DNA of 64,000 nt from PVC group bacterium (GCA_945870225.1 CAMBRF010000002.1:1-64000), one strand, 5' to 3'. Counted from the stretch's first letter, positions 17,055 to 26,552 are shown. Notes: generated by a model from the sequence alone, not told the origin. Program-made: numbers and translations.

Positions 17055-17834
17055 TCACTTTTTACGGTCCGCCCACGCCTGTTGCGCCAGTTGGTCGCGC
17101 GGGTTCGCCTTCAACGCCTTCTGAAAATACAGCTCCGCCTTGGCCTGGTCGCCCGCCTCTTCGTAGAGTTTCCCTATGAACGTCAGGCAGGAACTCTGGC
17201 CCCAAAGAGGCTGTATCGGGACCGGCGGCTTGGCCGCTTCCTCATCAAACAGGGGCTCCGCCTTGATGAAATGCGCCAGGGCTTGCTGACGGTCCCCGAG
17301 GAGTGACGGGGCATGATAGTAGCCGCATCCGATCAGGTAATGAACCCGGGGATTGTCCGGCCCGTTACGAAGGGCAAGTCGCTGGTGCCGGAGTACGCTG
17401 GGGCCCCTCCAAATCGCACTGGAAGGGTGCTGGGCAATCTGCATGCCCATCATCGCGCTTAGGAGCGCATGGCATTCCGCATCGTTGGGTTTAAGGAGCA
17501 AGGCCGCCTCAAAGGACTTCCGGGCAAGTTGGAGCCGCATCTCGGCCCGCTTGCGGGCGACGGCGCCCTCCTGCCGCCCGCACCAGAGCACGGCATGAAA
17601 ATCCGCCACCCCTTGCCAATATAACGCTAAAGACGACGTCGGATTGGCCTGCGCCTCGGCCGCAAAGATCCCCGCCGCCTCGACAAATCCCTCGTAACTC
17701 CAGGCATCGAAGGCAGAGTTGAAGGCTGTGACGCCCTGCACCAGGCCGGTTGTCGAGCCCTCTGCCGCCACCAGGCCCGGCCCGGCCAAGGCGAGAAGTC
17801 CCCAAAAGGAAACGAGCGAGGCATAACGATTCAT
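17055..17834 (-). CDS. Exported tetratricopeptide-repeat protein
   Basis: A 259-residue protein with a signal peptide (about 1-24, ending LVAAEG) and TPR-like helical pairs; the clearest are around 105-125 (ARKSFEAALLLKPNDAECHAL) and 220-250 (AKAELYFQKALKANPRD). It heads the minus-strand carotenoid operon and is divergent from the aldehyde dehydrogenase with 54 bases between starts. Such proteins usually mediate protein contacts in the periplasm; no specific role in carotenoid formation can be shown. Confidence 0.78.
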   Translation of the reverse strand: MNRYASLVSFWGLLALAGPGLVAAEGSTTGLVQGVTAFNSAFDAWSYEGFVEAAGIFAAEAQANPTSSLALYWQGVADFHAVLWCGRQEGAVARKRAEMRLQLARKSFEAALLLKPNDAECHALLSAMMGMQIAQHPSSAIWRGPSVLRHQRLALRNGPDNPRVHYLIGCGYYHAPSLLGDRQQALAHFIKAEPLFDEEAAKPPVPIQPLWGQSSCLTFIGKLYEEAGDQAKAELYFQKALKANPRDQLAQQAWADRKK

Positions 17835-17888
17835 ACCCTCTTATACAATAATCTTGACGGGAAAGCATGATTGTTTGTTCCCTACGAC

Positions 17889-19271
17889 ATGACGGCAAAT
17901 TCATGGTTGCAGCAGGCGCGCAAGTTCCGGGACTCGGCCCACCCCCACCTGCCGGCCTTTCGGAAGGAGCAGCTTCAAATCCTTGAGAACGCCATCAGGA
18001 TCAACGAGCGAGCAATTCTGGACGCCCTCCGCCTGGATCTTGGCAAAGGGGAGATTGAGGCCTACGCCTCGGAAATCGGCTTCGTGCTTGCCGATATCCA
18101 CTACGCGCTGAAGCATCTGGACGACTGGACGCGGCCGGAACGGCGGCACACTCCGTTGGGACTGAAACCGGCCGCAAGTTCCCTGCATCCCCAACCTTAC
18201 GGCCTTGTCCTTGTCATCGGCCCCTGGAACTACCCGTTCGCCCTGACCTTGTCCCCGTTGGTGTCCGCCATGGCGGCCGGCAACAGCGTATGCCTCAAGC
18301 CATCGGAAGAGGCCCCCCATACGGCGAAAGTGATCCAGGGCATCATTCGCGAACATTTCCAGCCGGACTATCTCACCGTCATCGAAGGGGATGCCGCCAT
18401 AGCCGAGTCCCTCGTTCGCCTGCCGTTCGATAAAATATTCTTCACCGGCAGCACCGCCGTGGGTCGCCGCGTGATGTCGGCGGCGGCGGAAACCCTCACC
18501 CCGGTTACCCTGGAACTCGGCGGTAAATCACCGTGCATCATCTGCGCCGATGCCGACCTGTCGCTCGCGGCACGTCGTGTGGCCTGGGGAAAATTCCTGA
18601 ACGCCGGACAAACCTGCGTGGCCCCGGATCATGTGTGGGTTCAGGCGGACTGCCTGCGTCCATGGCTCGAACACCTCACCCGGACGATCCGCGAGTTCTA
18701 CGGGGCCGACCCCCGGCAAAGCCCTGACTACGGGCGCATTGTGAATCGGCGACACTTGAGCCGGTTGACCTCTTATCTTGAGACGGGTCGGATCGAGTGC
18801 GGAGGGCAGCACGACGAGAGTCAACTTTATCTCGCCCCAACCGTCCTCACCGATGTCCCGATGACCGCACCCGTGATGCAGGAGGAGATCTTCGGGCCCA
18901 TCCTGCCCGTCATGCCGTTCGACACGCTCGACGAAGTTGTGACCCACCTCCGCACCCGCCCGCACCCGCTGGCGCTCTACGCCTTTACCAACAACCGGAC
19001 CACCCGGACGCGTCTTCTTTCAGAAACCGTTTCCGGGGGCGTCTGCTTCAACGACACCGTGAGCCATCTTCTGGGGCGGGATCTGCCTTTTGGGGGGATC
19101 GGGGCAAGCGGTATGGGCGCGTATCACGGCAAAACGGGATTTGACACCTTCACCCACTATCGAAGCGTATTGACGCGCTCAGCGCGCTTCGAATCGCGCT
19201 TCATTTATCCTCCGACAACGATCCGGCTGGCGACCTTGAAGCGATTCTACCGTTTTTTGATGGGCGGTTAG
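17889..19271 (+). CDS. Aldehyde dehydrogenase, probably carotenoid aldehyde oxidising
   Basis: A 460-residue NAD(P)-dependent aldehyde dehydrogenase of the short class-3 type. It shows GPWNYPF (about 111-117), FTGSTAVGR (186-194), catalytic Glu209 in LELGGKSP and catalytic Cys243 in GQTCVAPD, and the late FGGIGASGMGAYHGK motif. The hydrophobic, Arg-rich C-terminal end is typical of membrane-associated class-3 members. In staphyloxanthin-type pathways an AldH of this class oxidises diaponeurosporenal to the acid that CrtQ glycosylates, and its position beside the crt operon fits that role. ATG 17889 is chosen over TTG 17871; no strong ribosome site is visible. Confidence 0.85.
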   Translation: MTANSWLQQARKFRDSAHPHLPAFRKEQLQILENAIRINERAILDALRLDLGKGEIEAYASEIGFVLADIHYALKHLDDWTRPERRHTPLGLKPAASSLHPQPYGLVLVIGPWNYPFALTLSPLVSAMAAGNSVCLKPSEEAPHTAKVIQGIIREHFQPDYLTVIEGDAAIAESLVRLPFDKIFFTGSTAVGRRVMSAAAETLTPVTLELGGKSPCIICADADLSLAARRVAWGKFLNAGQTCVAPDHVWVQADCLRPWLEHLTRTIREFYGADPRQSPDYGRIVNRRHLSRLTSYLETGRIECGGQHDESQLYLAPTVLTDVPMTAPVMQEEIFGPILPVMPFDTLDEVVTHLRTRPHPLALYAFTNNRTTRTRLLSETVSGGVCFNDTVSHLLGRDLPFGGIGASGMGAYHGKTGFDTFTHYRSVLTRSARFESRFIYPPTTIRLATLKRFYRFLMGG

Positions 19272-19336
19272 AAGTCAGGACGGCACTGCCGGAGCTTTCT
19301 CATAAGGCCGTTAGGGGTAGAACCGTACGGACGCCG

Positions 19337-20560
19337 CTATTCCCGCCTCAGGCTTTCGATGGGATTCAGGCGGGCGGCGCGAACGGCAGGATAAAACCCG
19401 AAAAAGATGCCGATCCCGGCCGAGAACCCCAGCGCGAGAAGCACGGCGCCCGGCGATATCACGACCGGCCAGTTGTTGATCTTGGCGAGAATATTGGCCG
19501 CACTGACGCCCACGGCAATCCCGATCAGCCCGCCAGCACCGGACAGGACGACCGCCTCGACCAGAAACTGCATCAGGATATCCCGCCGCCGGGCACCCAC
19601 AGCCAACCGCAACCCGATCTCCCGTGTTCTTTCGGAAACCGCCACGAGCATGATGTTCATGATGCCGATGCCGCCGACCATCAGGGAAATGGAGGCGATA
19701 ACGGTCAACAACAGGGTCATCAGTCGTGAAACCTGCGTCATCATTTGCGTCACCTCGGTCATGTCCGTAATGGTGAAGTCATCGTCCGCACCGGAACTGA
19801 GCCGATGGCGCTGGCGTAGAATGCCCGTGATTTCCTGCTTCGCCTGGGGCAATACCTCCATCGATGCCAGGCTGAGAATGAGTTGATTGACGTTATCGAA
19901 GGCTGAATTTTGCAACACACGGCGGACCGTCGTCCAGGGAGCAATAATCGTATCATCCTGATCCTGACCCCAAGCTGCACTCCCCTTGACGGCCATCACC
20001 CCGATGACCCGGAAAGGCATGTTCTTGATGCGAATGGTCTGGCCGATCGGCTCATCTCCCTGGAAGAGTTGTGTCGCCACGGTTTTTCCCAGCACGCAGA
20101 CGCGTGACGCGCTGCGAAGGTCAGCTTCGGTGAAGAAGGAACCGGAGGCGATGTCCCAACTCCGGACGTCCTGGTACTGCACATTGACTCCCAGAATGGA
20201 GGTGGCCCAGTTATTCTCCCGGAAGATACACTGCGCCCCCGCCCTCACGAGGGGGGAGACGGCGCGCACGAGCGGACATTCCCTTAAAATGGCGTCGCCG
20301 TCGTCCGCCGTAAGCGTCTGGGTGGTCCCCATGCCGCCATGGAATCCTCCGCTTCGGGAACTGCCCGGAAAAATCATCACCAGATTATTACCCATGCTGC
20401 TGATCTGCTTCTGCATGGTGACCGAGGCGCCCTGACCAACCGCCACCACGGCAATCACAGCGGCGATGCCAATGATAATACCGAGGGCGGTCAATAAGGA
20501 CCGGGTCTTGTTCCGGATCAGGGCCCGCATGGCAATGCGCATGGTGATGACGGTATTCAT
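19337..20560 (-). CDS. MacB/FtsX-family ABC transporter permease
   Basis: A 407-residue inner-membrane permease. One N-terminal helix (about 16-40, LLTALGIIIGIAAVIAVVAVG), a large periplasmic MacB-type domain (about 50-270) and three C-terminal helices with the FtsX motif region (GIGIMNIMLVAVSERTREIGLR, then helices near 335-360 and 370-395) give the standard four-helix MacB layout. Its start overlaps the ATPase gene stop (ATGA). With the neighbouring ATPase, adaptor and TolC-like gene it forms a complete tripartite exporter. Substrate (macrolide, peptide, lipid or polysaccharide) is not predictable. Confidence 0.93.
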   Translation of the reverse strand: MNTVITMRIAMRALIRNKTRSLLTALGIIIGIAAVIAVVAVGQGASVTMQKQISSMGNNLVMIFPGSSRSGGFHGGMGTTQTLTADDGDAILRECPLVRAVSPLVRAGAQCIFRENNWATSILGVNVQYQDVRSWDIASGSFFTEADLRSASRVCVLGKTVATQLFQGDEPIGQTIRIKNMPFRVIGVMAVKGSAAWGQDQDDTIIAPWTTVRRVLQNSAFDNVNQLILSLASMEVLPQAKQEITGILRQRHRLSSGADDDFTITDMTEVTQMMTQVSRLMTLLLTVIASISLMVGGIGIMNIMLVAVSERTREIGLRLAVGARRRDILMQFLVEAVVLSGAGGLIGIAVGVSAANILAKINNWPVVISPGAVLLALGFSAGIGIFFGFYPAVRAARLNPIESLRRE

Positions 20561-21222
20561 ACGATCATCCCGTCCTTCATGGTAATCGTCCGCTTGGCGT
20601 AGCGGGCGATATCCGGTTCATGGGTCACCATAACCAAGGTGATTCCCTCCCGGTTGAGCTCCTGAAAAAGGGCCATGATATCGTCGGCCGACTTGCTGTC
20701 CAGATTCCCCGTCGGCTCGTCGGCCAGGATCAGCGGCGGATGGTTGACCAGGGCCCGGGCAATGGCCACGCGCTGCTGCTGGCCACCGGACAACTGGCCG
20801 GGATGATGCATGAGGCGGTCTCCGAGGCCAAGCCGGACCAGCAGGGACCGGGCGCGTTCCCGCCGTGCGGCCCCGCGAATGGGGGGGCCGTAGTAGAGCG
20901 GCAACTCCACGTTTTCCAAGGCCGTGGTGCGGGGCAGCAGGTTGAAATTCTGAAATACAAAGCCGATCTTCCGGTTCCGAATGCCCGCCAGATCATCAGG
21001 CCCGAGTCCGGCGACTTCCTGTCCGCCCAGAACATACCGCCCGCTGTCCGGCTGATCAAGGCAGCCGAGCAGGTTAAGGAGGGTGCTCTTCCCTGAACCC
21101 GAATGCCCCATAATGGCCACGAATTCGCCCGCTGCAATATCCAGGGAAACCCCATTGAGGGCGGGAACGTCCACCTCCTCCATGTGGTACACCTTCCTGA
21201 CGTCATGCAGTGAAATTAACAT
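20557..21222 (-). CDS. MacB/LolD-type ABC transporter ATPase
   Basis: A 221-residue ATP-binding subunit. It shows Walker [10 protein letters not shown] (about 39-47), Q-loop [10 protein letters not shown], signature LSGGQQQR, Walker [15 protein letters not shown] and the switch His in VMVTHEPD. LolD/MacB-class ATPases use ATP to drive mechanotransmission by FtsX-type permeases rather than transport across the inner membrane. It lies three bases after the adaptor gene and overlaps the permease gene. Confidence 0.95.
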   Translation of the reverse strand: MLISLHDVRKVYHMEEVDVPALNGVSLDIAAGEFVAIMGHSGSGKSTLLNLLGCLDQPDSGRYVLGGQEVAGLGPDDLAGIRNRKIGFVFQNFNLLPRTTALENVELPLYYGPPIRGAARRERARSLLVRLGLGDRLMHHPGQLSGGQQQRVAIARALVNHPPLILADEPTGNLDSKSADDIMALFQELNREGITLVMVTHEPDIARYAKRTITMKDGMIV

Positions 21223-21225
21223 GGC

Positions 21226-22452
21226 TTACCGAGCGGGGCGTCGCCCCGGCATCTGGGGGGTGAAAGGATTGACCGTCTTTTGAGCGTTTTCCGCTGTCTG
21301 CACACCGATCACAACCTCTTCCCCTTCAGCAAGGGTTGTGGGCTCGCAAATTTCGGTAAAAGAGCCGTCGGTAATACCCAGAGTCACGGACACCGGATGC
21401 AGCCGGCTTCCATCAGCTTGGGAGACCCAAATCCGAGGCCCGTGCTTGATCCGCGCCGGCGTTGACTTCTTCTCCGCAGACTCCTCATCTGCAGAACTTT
21501 GCTCAGGCTTGAAACGAAAAGCCGCATTGGGAACTTTGAAAACGTTCTCATGGCGGGCCACCTCACAAATGATATCCGCGGTCATGGAGGGAAACAGTTT
21601 GTTGCCGGGATTGGCCGCCTCAACGATCACCGGATACGTGACCACATTCTGGACCGTCGTCGCGGCCATCCGGATTTGCGAGACAGCCCCGGTGAAGGTC
21701 AGATCATAAGCATCCACCGTAAACGTTACAGTCTGCCCCGTGGCGATATTCCCGATATCCGCCTCGGGAACACTGGCTTCCACCTGGACTTTACCGAGGT
21801 CGCCGGCAATCTGAAACAGAACCTGGGCGTTAAAACTGGCGACGACCGTCTGGCCCTCGCTGACGTTACGGGCGATGACGACCCCGTCCACTGGCGACCG
21901 GATCGTCGTATAGCCAAGATTTGCAGTGGACTGCTGCAGGACCGCCTCCGACTGGGAGACCTCGGCCTCGGCCACCTTCAACTGGGCAACGAGGGTGTCG
22001 TGGGCCGCCACGGAGGCATCCAACTCCGCCTGCGACAGCATTTCCCGCGCCGTCAATTTCCGGGTCCGTTCCAACTCCTTCTCGGCCTGCACCAATTTGG
22101 CGCGGGTTTGCTCGACGTTCGCCTGGCTCTGAATGAGACTCGCCCGATCCTGCGCCAGTCGTGCTTCATAGGTGGTGGAGTCAATCTGGGCCACCAGGTC
22201 TCCGGTCTTCACCCGTGTATTATAATCGACATACAGCTTCTTGATGGGGCCGTTAACCTGGGTGCCGACTTCGACCAGCTTGATGGGCTGAATGGTCCCG
22301 GAGGCCCGGACCGTCTGGATCACGTCACCCCGCTCGATCCGCGCAGTACGATAACGGGGAACCTTGGCGGCGGTTTTCTTATGTTGCCAATAACCCAACC
22401 CGCCCGCGGACACGGCCACAACCAGAACAACCGCGATGATCCATCGTCTCAT
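21226..22452 (-). CDS. MacA-like periplasmic adaptor (HlyD family)
   Basis: A 408-residue membrane fusion protein. An N-terminal membrane helix (about 5-23), the first half-lipoyl strand region (IQPIKLVEVGTQVNGPIKKLYVDYN), a long alpha-helical hairpin (about 95-175, rich in Glu/Ala/Gln), the return lipoyl half (TTIRSPVDGVVIARNVSEGQTV), a beta-barrel domain and a membrane-proximal end are all present. It would link the MacB-like pump to the TolC-like channel, whose stop is three bases upstream. Confidence 0.93.
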   Translation of the reverse strand: MRRWIIAVVLVVAVSAGGLGYWQHKKTAAKVPRYRTARIERGDVIQTVRASGTIQPIKLVEVGTQVNGPIKKLYVDYNTRVKTGDLVAQIDSTTYEARLAQDRASLIQSQANVEQTRAKLVQAEKELERTRKLTAREMLSQAELDASVAAHDTLVAQLKVAEAEVSQSEAVLQQSTANLGYTTIRSPVDGVVIARNVSEGQTVVASFNAQVLFQIAGDLGKVQVEASVPEADIGNIATGQTVTFTVDAYDLTFTGAVSQIRMAATTVQNVVTYPVIVEAANPGNKLFPSMTADIICEVARHENVFKVPNAAFRFKPEQSSADEESAEKKSTPARIKHGPRIWVSQADGSRLHPVSVTLGITDGSFTEICEPTTLAEGEEVVIGVQTAENAQKTVNPFTPQMPGRRPAR

Positions 22453-22454
22453 GC

Positions 22455-23822
22455 TTACTCCTCCCCGACAGTATGCGCGATTTGCGCCGTCGCTGTCAGA
22501 TGATCAAATTTTGCTTTTACCCGTTCGGCCCGGGCACTGGTAAGCGCCACCTGGGCATCGGTGACATCAACGACGGAGGCGGCCCCCAGCCGGTAACGCT
22601 CATCGACCAGTTCGAGGGCTTCCTGCGCCTGCTGAACCAGAAGGTCGGTCAAGGAGAGGCGCTGCCGGGCACTGTCAGCCTGATTCATCGCGTTCTTCAA
22701 GTCCTGATAGATTTGCTGTTCGCGGGCCGTGGTCTGGGCCCGGGCAATCCTGAGTTGGGCGGTGACCTCCGCGATACGCCACGATTGCTGCCGGCCGGTG
22801 AAGAGGTCCACCGAGGACTGAAGCGCCGAAGACCAGTTCCAGGTGAGAGGGAAGTGCCGGCCCGCCTCGCTGACTTTGGCCTGAAGCACAAGCTCCGGGT
22901 AGAGGGCGGCAATGGCTTCATCCACCGCCGCGAAGGCGGCGCGTTCCTGGGCGCGCAAGGCTTGAAGGGCCGGATGCTGCTGCCGGGCGCGAGCCATCAG
23001 GGCATCGGCATCGGCCTCCGCCTTCACCACGAACGGATCCGCTTGCAGCCGGTAGCCCGGCTCCTCCGCCAGCCCGAGACTCCGGTTCAAGGCGACACGG
23101 GCGTCAGAGACGGCGTTCCGGACCTTGATCAGGTTCAGCTTCGCATTGCCCAGATCTACCTCCGCCTTGGTGCGGTCATAGCGCGTACGGCGGCCCACTT
23201 CCTGAAACGCCCGGACCTGATCAAGATGCGACTGGTACTGCCGGACGGCCTCATCGGCCACCTGTTCCAGTTCGCCGGCATTCCCAAGCGCATAAAAGGC
23301 GCTGCGGACAGCGTACGCCACATCGCTCCGGGCGGCGCGCAGGTTTTCCGCCGCCACAATCTGCCGCGCATAAGCCTGCCGGACCCGGGCCGGGGTTTTA
23401 CCGAAATCATAGACCAGGAGGTTGAGACTCAAGGCACCGCTGAACGAGTTATTCGCCTTGCTGGTTTCCGGTTGTCCCTCCGTATTGGAGGTGGAACGAC
23501 TCGCACCGGCCGAGGCGCCTAATTGCGGCCAGTAGGCGGCCCTGGCCTGATACACCTGAGCGGTGGCGGCCGCCAGTTGTTGTTCGGCCTGGACAATGGA
23601 AGGGTGGTAGGCCAGCGCGATCCGGAGCGCCCCGTCCAGAACCAGTACGGCATTGGACGCAAGGCCGACTTCACTGGCTCTGAGCAGACGTTCCCCCGCC
23701 GGGCTGTCCGCCCCTTTCTGAACCTCCCGCGCGTGACGCACTGTGGCACATCCGCCCCCCAGACACAGGAGGCCGACAACCGGGACAAGAAGGATGCATT
23801 CAGAGATTCTGGCCGTTTTCAT
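22455..23822 (-). CDS. TolC-family outer-membrane efflux lipoprotein
   Basis: A 455-residue outer-membrane channel protein. The N-terminus has a lipoprotein signal (about 10-27, LCLGGGC), as in OprM-type members. Two OEP repeats follow, each with long coiled helices (for example YHPSIVQAEQQLAAATAQ and the second at HPALQALRAQERAA), and a C-terminal LVDERYRLGAASVVDVTDAQVALTSAR typical of the family. It is the first gene of the four-gene export operon. Confidence 0.93.
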   Translation of the reverse strand: MKTARISECILLVPVVGLLCLGGGCATVRHAREVQKGADSPAGERLLRASEVGLASNAVLVLDGALRIALAYHPSIVQAEQQLAAATAQVYQARAAYWPQLGASAGASRSTSNTEGQPETSKANNSFSGALSLNLLVYDFGKTPARVRQAYARQIVAAENLRAARSDVAYAVRSAFYALGNAGELEQVADEAVRQYQSHLDQVRAFQEVGRRTRYDRTKAEVDLGNAKLNLIKVRNAVSDARVALNRSLGLAEEPGYRLQADPFVVKAEADADALMARARQQHPALQALRAQERAAFAAVDEAIAALYPELVLQAKVSEAGRHFPLTWNWSSALQSSVDLFTGRQQSWRIAEVTAQLRIARAQTTAREQQIYQDLKNAMNQADSARQRLSLTDLLVQQAQEALELVDERYRLGAASVVDVTDAQVALTSARAERVKAKFDHLTATAQIAHTVGEE

Positions 23823-23951
23823 AGACTCGTTGGACTATGCCATAGGATAACGGTCTGAGGCATCATAATATTGTCATCATTCGTCAGAACAGATCCATGC
23901 TCTTGACATATTACCTTGCGCCGATGAGGGTTGGACCGGTATTTATGCGGC

Positions 23952-26024
23952 ATGCATCGAATGATTCATCGCGCCACCTGCATGGCAGTCATCGTCTGTC
24001 TCGCCATGCTGGGGATTCTACCCGGCTGCTTGCGGACGCCGGCGCCCCGCCCGCTGCCTGTGCCACCCCTGCTCCCGCTACCCGCCCCACCCCCTCCGTC
24101 GGCAACGGCCGTCCACCCTGTCATATTGGTCAAGGCCTCCTCCTCGGCGCCGAATGCACAGGAACGCGGCTATGCCGCCAGTGTCACCGCCCGCCTGGCC
24201 GACTGGCTTCAGGAACTCGGGATTCCCTTCAGAATCGTGGATGACAATGCCCTGGTCCGCGGCGCCCTTTCGGGGGCGTCCGTGGTGATTCTCGGCTACA
24301 ATCCGAATCCGGGCACGCTGGAACTGATGGCCCTGAACCATTTCGTTAAACGCGGCGGGAAAATCATTGTCTGCTATTCGGCCGAGCCCCGCCTGGCCTC
24401 GATGCTGGGGATGAAGTTGGGGCCTTATGCTTCTGCGGCCGAGCCGGGACAGTGGAGCGCCTTCCGCTTTAATCAGGCCGCCCCCGCCGGGGCTCCGACG
24501 CATGTCGAACAGAACTCCCCCAATATCCGCCCTGCATTTCCCGACAGCCCCGACGCACGCGTTGTGGCCTGGTGGGAAACGGCATCGGGGAAAGTCCTGC
24601 ATGACCCGGCCTGGGTCCGCTCGAACCGGGGCTACTGGATGAGCCATGTCCTCATGGAGGGCGATGGCGAAGCAAAAAAACACATGCTTGCGGCACTATT
24701 GGGTTCCTGCGATCCCACCCTTTGGCGCGCCGTGGCTGAACATGCCATCGGGACCGCAGGAACACTGGGCCGGTACGCCTCCCTCAATCAGGCGCTGACG
24801 GCGTTGACCCCGACCGCCGCCCAAAAAGGCCAGAGCGCCCGCATTGGCGCCTTGCTGACTCAAGCCGAACAACTCCAGGACGACATGACTCGAAGCTACC
24901 GTCGGGGTGAATACAGCCGGACCCTGACAACCGCCCGGCTCCTCGATGCGGCCATGACCGAGGCCTATGCCCGCACACAAGTCCCGCGCGCGGGAGAATT
25001 CCGGGGCGTCTGGAACCACTCGGGAACAGGGATCGTCCCGTTCGACTGGGAGGAAACCTGTCGCCTCCTTTCCCAGAGCGGGATGACCGCCATCTTTCCC
25101 AATATCAGCCGTCCGTGGACCGCCCTCTACCGTACCCCCATGATCCCGCTCTCCGAGACCGCGCGCCGGCATGGGGATCAACTGCAACAGAGCACGGAAG
25201 CCGCGCGCCGGCACGGGCTGGAGGTCCACGCCTGGGTGATTTGTTGGAACCTGGAAGGGGCCCCCGAAAGGCTGTTGGCCGCTTATCGCAAACAGGGACG
25301 TCTGCAGGTCTCCGCGACCGGGGACACTCTTCCCTGGCTCTGTCCGTCGCATCCTTCCAATCTGGCCTTCGAGGTCGAGTCGATCAGCGACATGGCGTCC
25401 CGTTACCGGCTGGACGGCGTGCATCTGGACTATGTCCGGTACAAGTCCTCGGACTATTGCTATTGCGAGGGTTGCCGATCCCGCTTCGTAAAGGAAACGG
25501 GGGCCAAGATTCGTCGCTGGCCGGCCGACGTACGATCCGGACCCCTGGCGGCCAACTGGCGCCAATGGCGACGCGATCAGATTACCCGCATGGTTACCCA
25601 AACCCGCCGCCAGCTTGCCAAAGTCGCCCCGCGCACCAAACTATCCGCCGCCGTCTACACCGGTTATCCGGGCTGCCGTGACTCAATTGGTCAAGATTGG
25701 GGGGAATGGGCACGCCTCGGGCTGGTGGATTTCGTCTGCCCGATGAATTACACCGAGGACCGATCCAAATTTATCGCCTGGTACCGGAAACAATCCGCCT
25801 TTCCCGGTGTACGCGATCGTTTGTATTCCGGCATCGGTGTGACGGCCGCCGAGAGCCGGTTGACGGCCGTGGGCACCCTGGACCAGATCGCCGCCTTGCG
25901 CGGAGAGGGGTCAACCGGGTTCATGCTTTTTGACGGAAACCGCACGCTGGAGCGGGATATTCTTCCGTATCTGCGGATGGGCGCCACCCGGACCGACCCT
26001 TACCCGGCGGCAGGCGGAGACTGA
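23952..26024 (+). CDS. Lipoprotein with amidotransferase-like N-terminus and GHL10 glycosidase domain
   Basis: A 690-residue predicted lipoprotein (signal about 5-25, ending LGILPGC). A Pro-rich spacer leads to an alpha/beta region (about 55-170; SVVILGYNPNPGTLELMALNHFVKRGGKIIV) that looks like a ThuA/glutamine-amidotransferase-type fold. An uncharacterised helical part (about 230-310) precedes a GHL10-type (DUF187) TIM barrel (about 325-680) with FRGVWNHSG, GLEVHAWVICWN, GVHLDYVRY and DFVCPMNYTED. Such domains act on, or bind, cell-wall or other glycans. The Asp of HLDY is a candidate catalytic acid. The start is uncertain: ATG 23952 or 23961, or TTG 23931. The 3' end overlaps the next gene on the other strand by 25 bases. 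Confidence 0.82.
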   Translation: MHRMIHRATCMAVIVCLAMLGILPGCLRTPAPRPLPVPPLLPLPAPPPPSATAVHPVILVKASSSAPNAQERGYAASVTARLADWLQELGIPFRIVDDNALVRGALSGASVVILGYNPNPGTLELMALNHFVKRGGKIIVCYSAEPRLASMLGMKLGPYASAAEPGQWSAFRFNQAAPAGAPTHVEQNSPNIRPAFPDSPDARVVAWWETASGKVLHDPAWVRSNRGYWMSHVLMEGDGEAKKHMLAALLGSCDPTLWRAVAEHAIGTAGTLGRYASLNQALTALTPTAAQKGQSARIGALLTQAEQLQDDMTRSYRRGEYSRTLTTARLLDAAMTEAYARTQVPRAGEFRGVWNHSGTGIVPFDWEETCRLLSQSGMTAIFPNISRPWTALYRTPMIPLSETARRHGDQLQQSTEAARRHGLEVHAWVICWNLEGAPERLLAAYRKQGRLQVSATGDTLPWLCPSHPSNLAFEVESISDMASRYRLDGVHLDYVRYKSSDYCYCEGCRSRFVKETGAKIRRWPADVRSGPLAANWRQWRRDQITRMVTQTRRQLAKVAPRTKLSAAVYTGYPGCRDSIGQDWGEWARLGLVDFVCPMNYTEDRSKFIAWYRKQSAFPGVRDRLYSGIGVTAAESRLTAVGTLDQIAALRGEGSTGFMLFDGNRTLERDILPYLRMGATRTDPYPAAGGD

Positions 26025-26503
26025 AACGGCGGGCGGGCTTTCAGGTCATTTCCCACGCGCAGCGCTTCAATCTCCTGCTGCATCTCATCGAAACACTTCG
26101 GACAAAGACCATGGCTGATCAGGGCGACCGAATGCTCCGTGATGTATTCGTCCAGCTGCTCCCACAGCTCCTGATCCACGCGTATCCGGCGGCAACTCGC
26201 ACACACCGTGAGCAAGCCGCTGATGATTTGTTTTTGCTGAAGATAGGTATGACCAATCGTCACAATGGCCACGACGATTGTTCCAATGGTCATCACACAG
26301 CCACGGAAGACGCTCATAGGGGCGGGCGCCGAGCCGAACCAGAGCGCCGCCAGATCCATGATCTCATTCAACCAGATCAATAGAATCAGCATCAGAAAGG
26401 TCAGCAACTGCCAGAAGGCAACCCCCACCAGCCCATCTCCTGTACTTCGCGAGATTTTGGTTTTGGGATGGGCATCTTTATGCCCGTGAGCCGTTGATGT
26501 CAT
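26000..26503 (-). CDS. Two-helix membrane protein with paired CxxC zinc-type motif
   Basis: A 167-residue protein: two membrane helices (about 29-46 and 66-86) followed by a cytoplasmic segment CASCRRIR (Cys101/104) ... WEQLDEYITEHS ... HGLCPKCFDE (Cys134/137). The same two-CxxC sequence block is common at the ends of bacterial response regulators and sensor kinases, where its function is not settled. Here it stands alone on a membrane anchor, directly downstream (49 bases) of a large hybrid kinase. ATG 26503 has GGGGAG seven bases upstream; the longer open frame above it is not credible. Confidence 0.82.
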   Translation of the reverse strand: MTSTAHGHKDAHPKTKISRSTGDGLVGVAFWQLLTFLMLILLIWLNEIMDLAALWFGSAPAPMSVFRGCVMTIGTIVVAIVTIGHTYLQQKQIISGLLTVCASCRRIRVDQELWEQLDEYITEHSVALISHGLCPKCFDEMQQEIEALRVGNDLKARPPFQSPPAAG

Positions 26504-26552
26504 GGTAATCTCCCCTGAACTGCGTCTATTGTAAGAAGTGGGGGCTGACCCG

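Noticed and set aside
22473-23522. 349-residue plus-strand frame opposite the TolC-like gene
   Set aside because: Complement of a clear efflux gene; Arg/Gly/His-rich and without domains. Long antisense frames are expected at this GC content.
23903-23931. TTGACA upstream of the GHL10 lipoprotein as a promoter
   Set aside because: No acceptable -10 hexamer occurs 16-18 bases downstream.
24696-25601. 301-residue minus-strand frame opposite the GHL10 gene
   Set aside because: Antisense to a gene with clear domains; no recognisable motif of its own.
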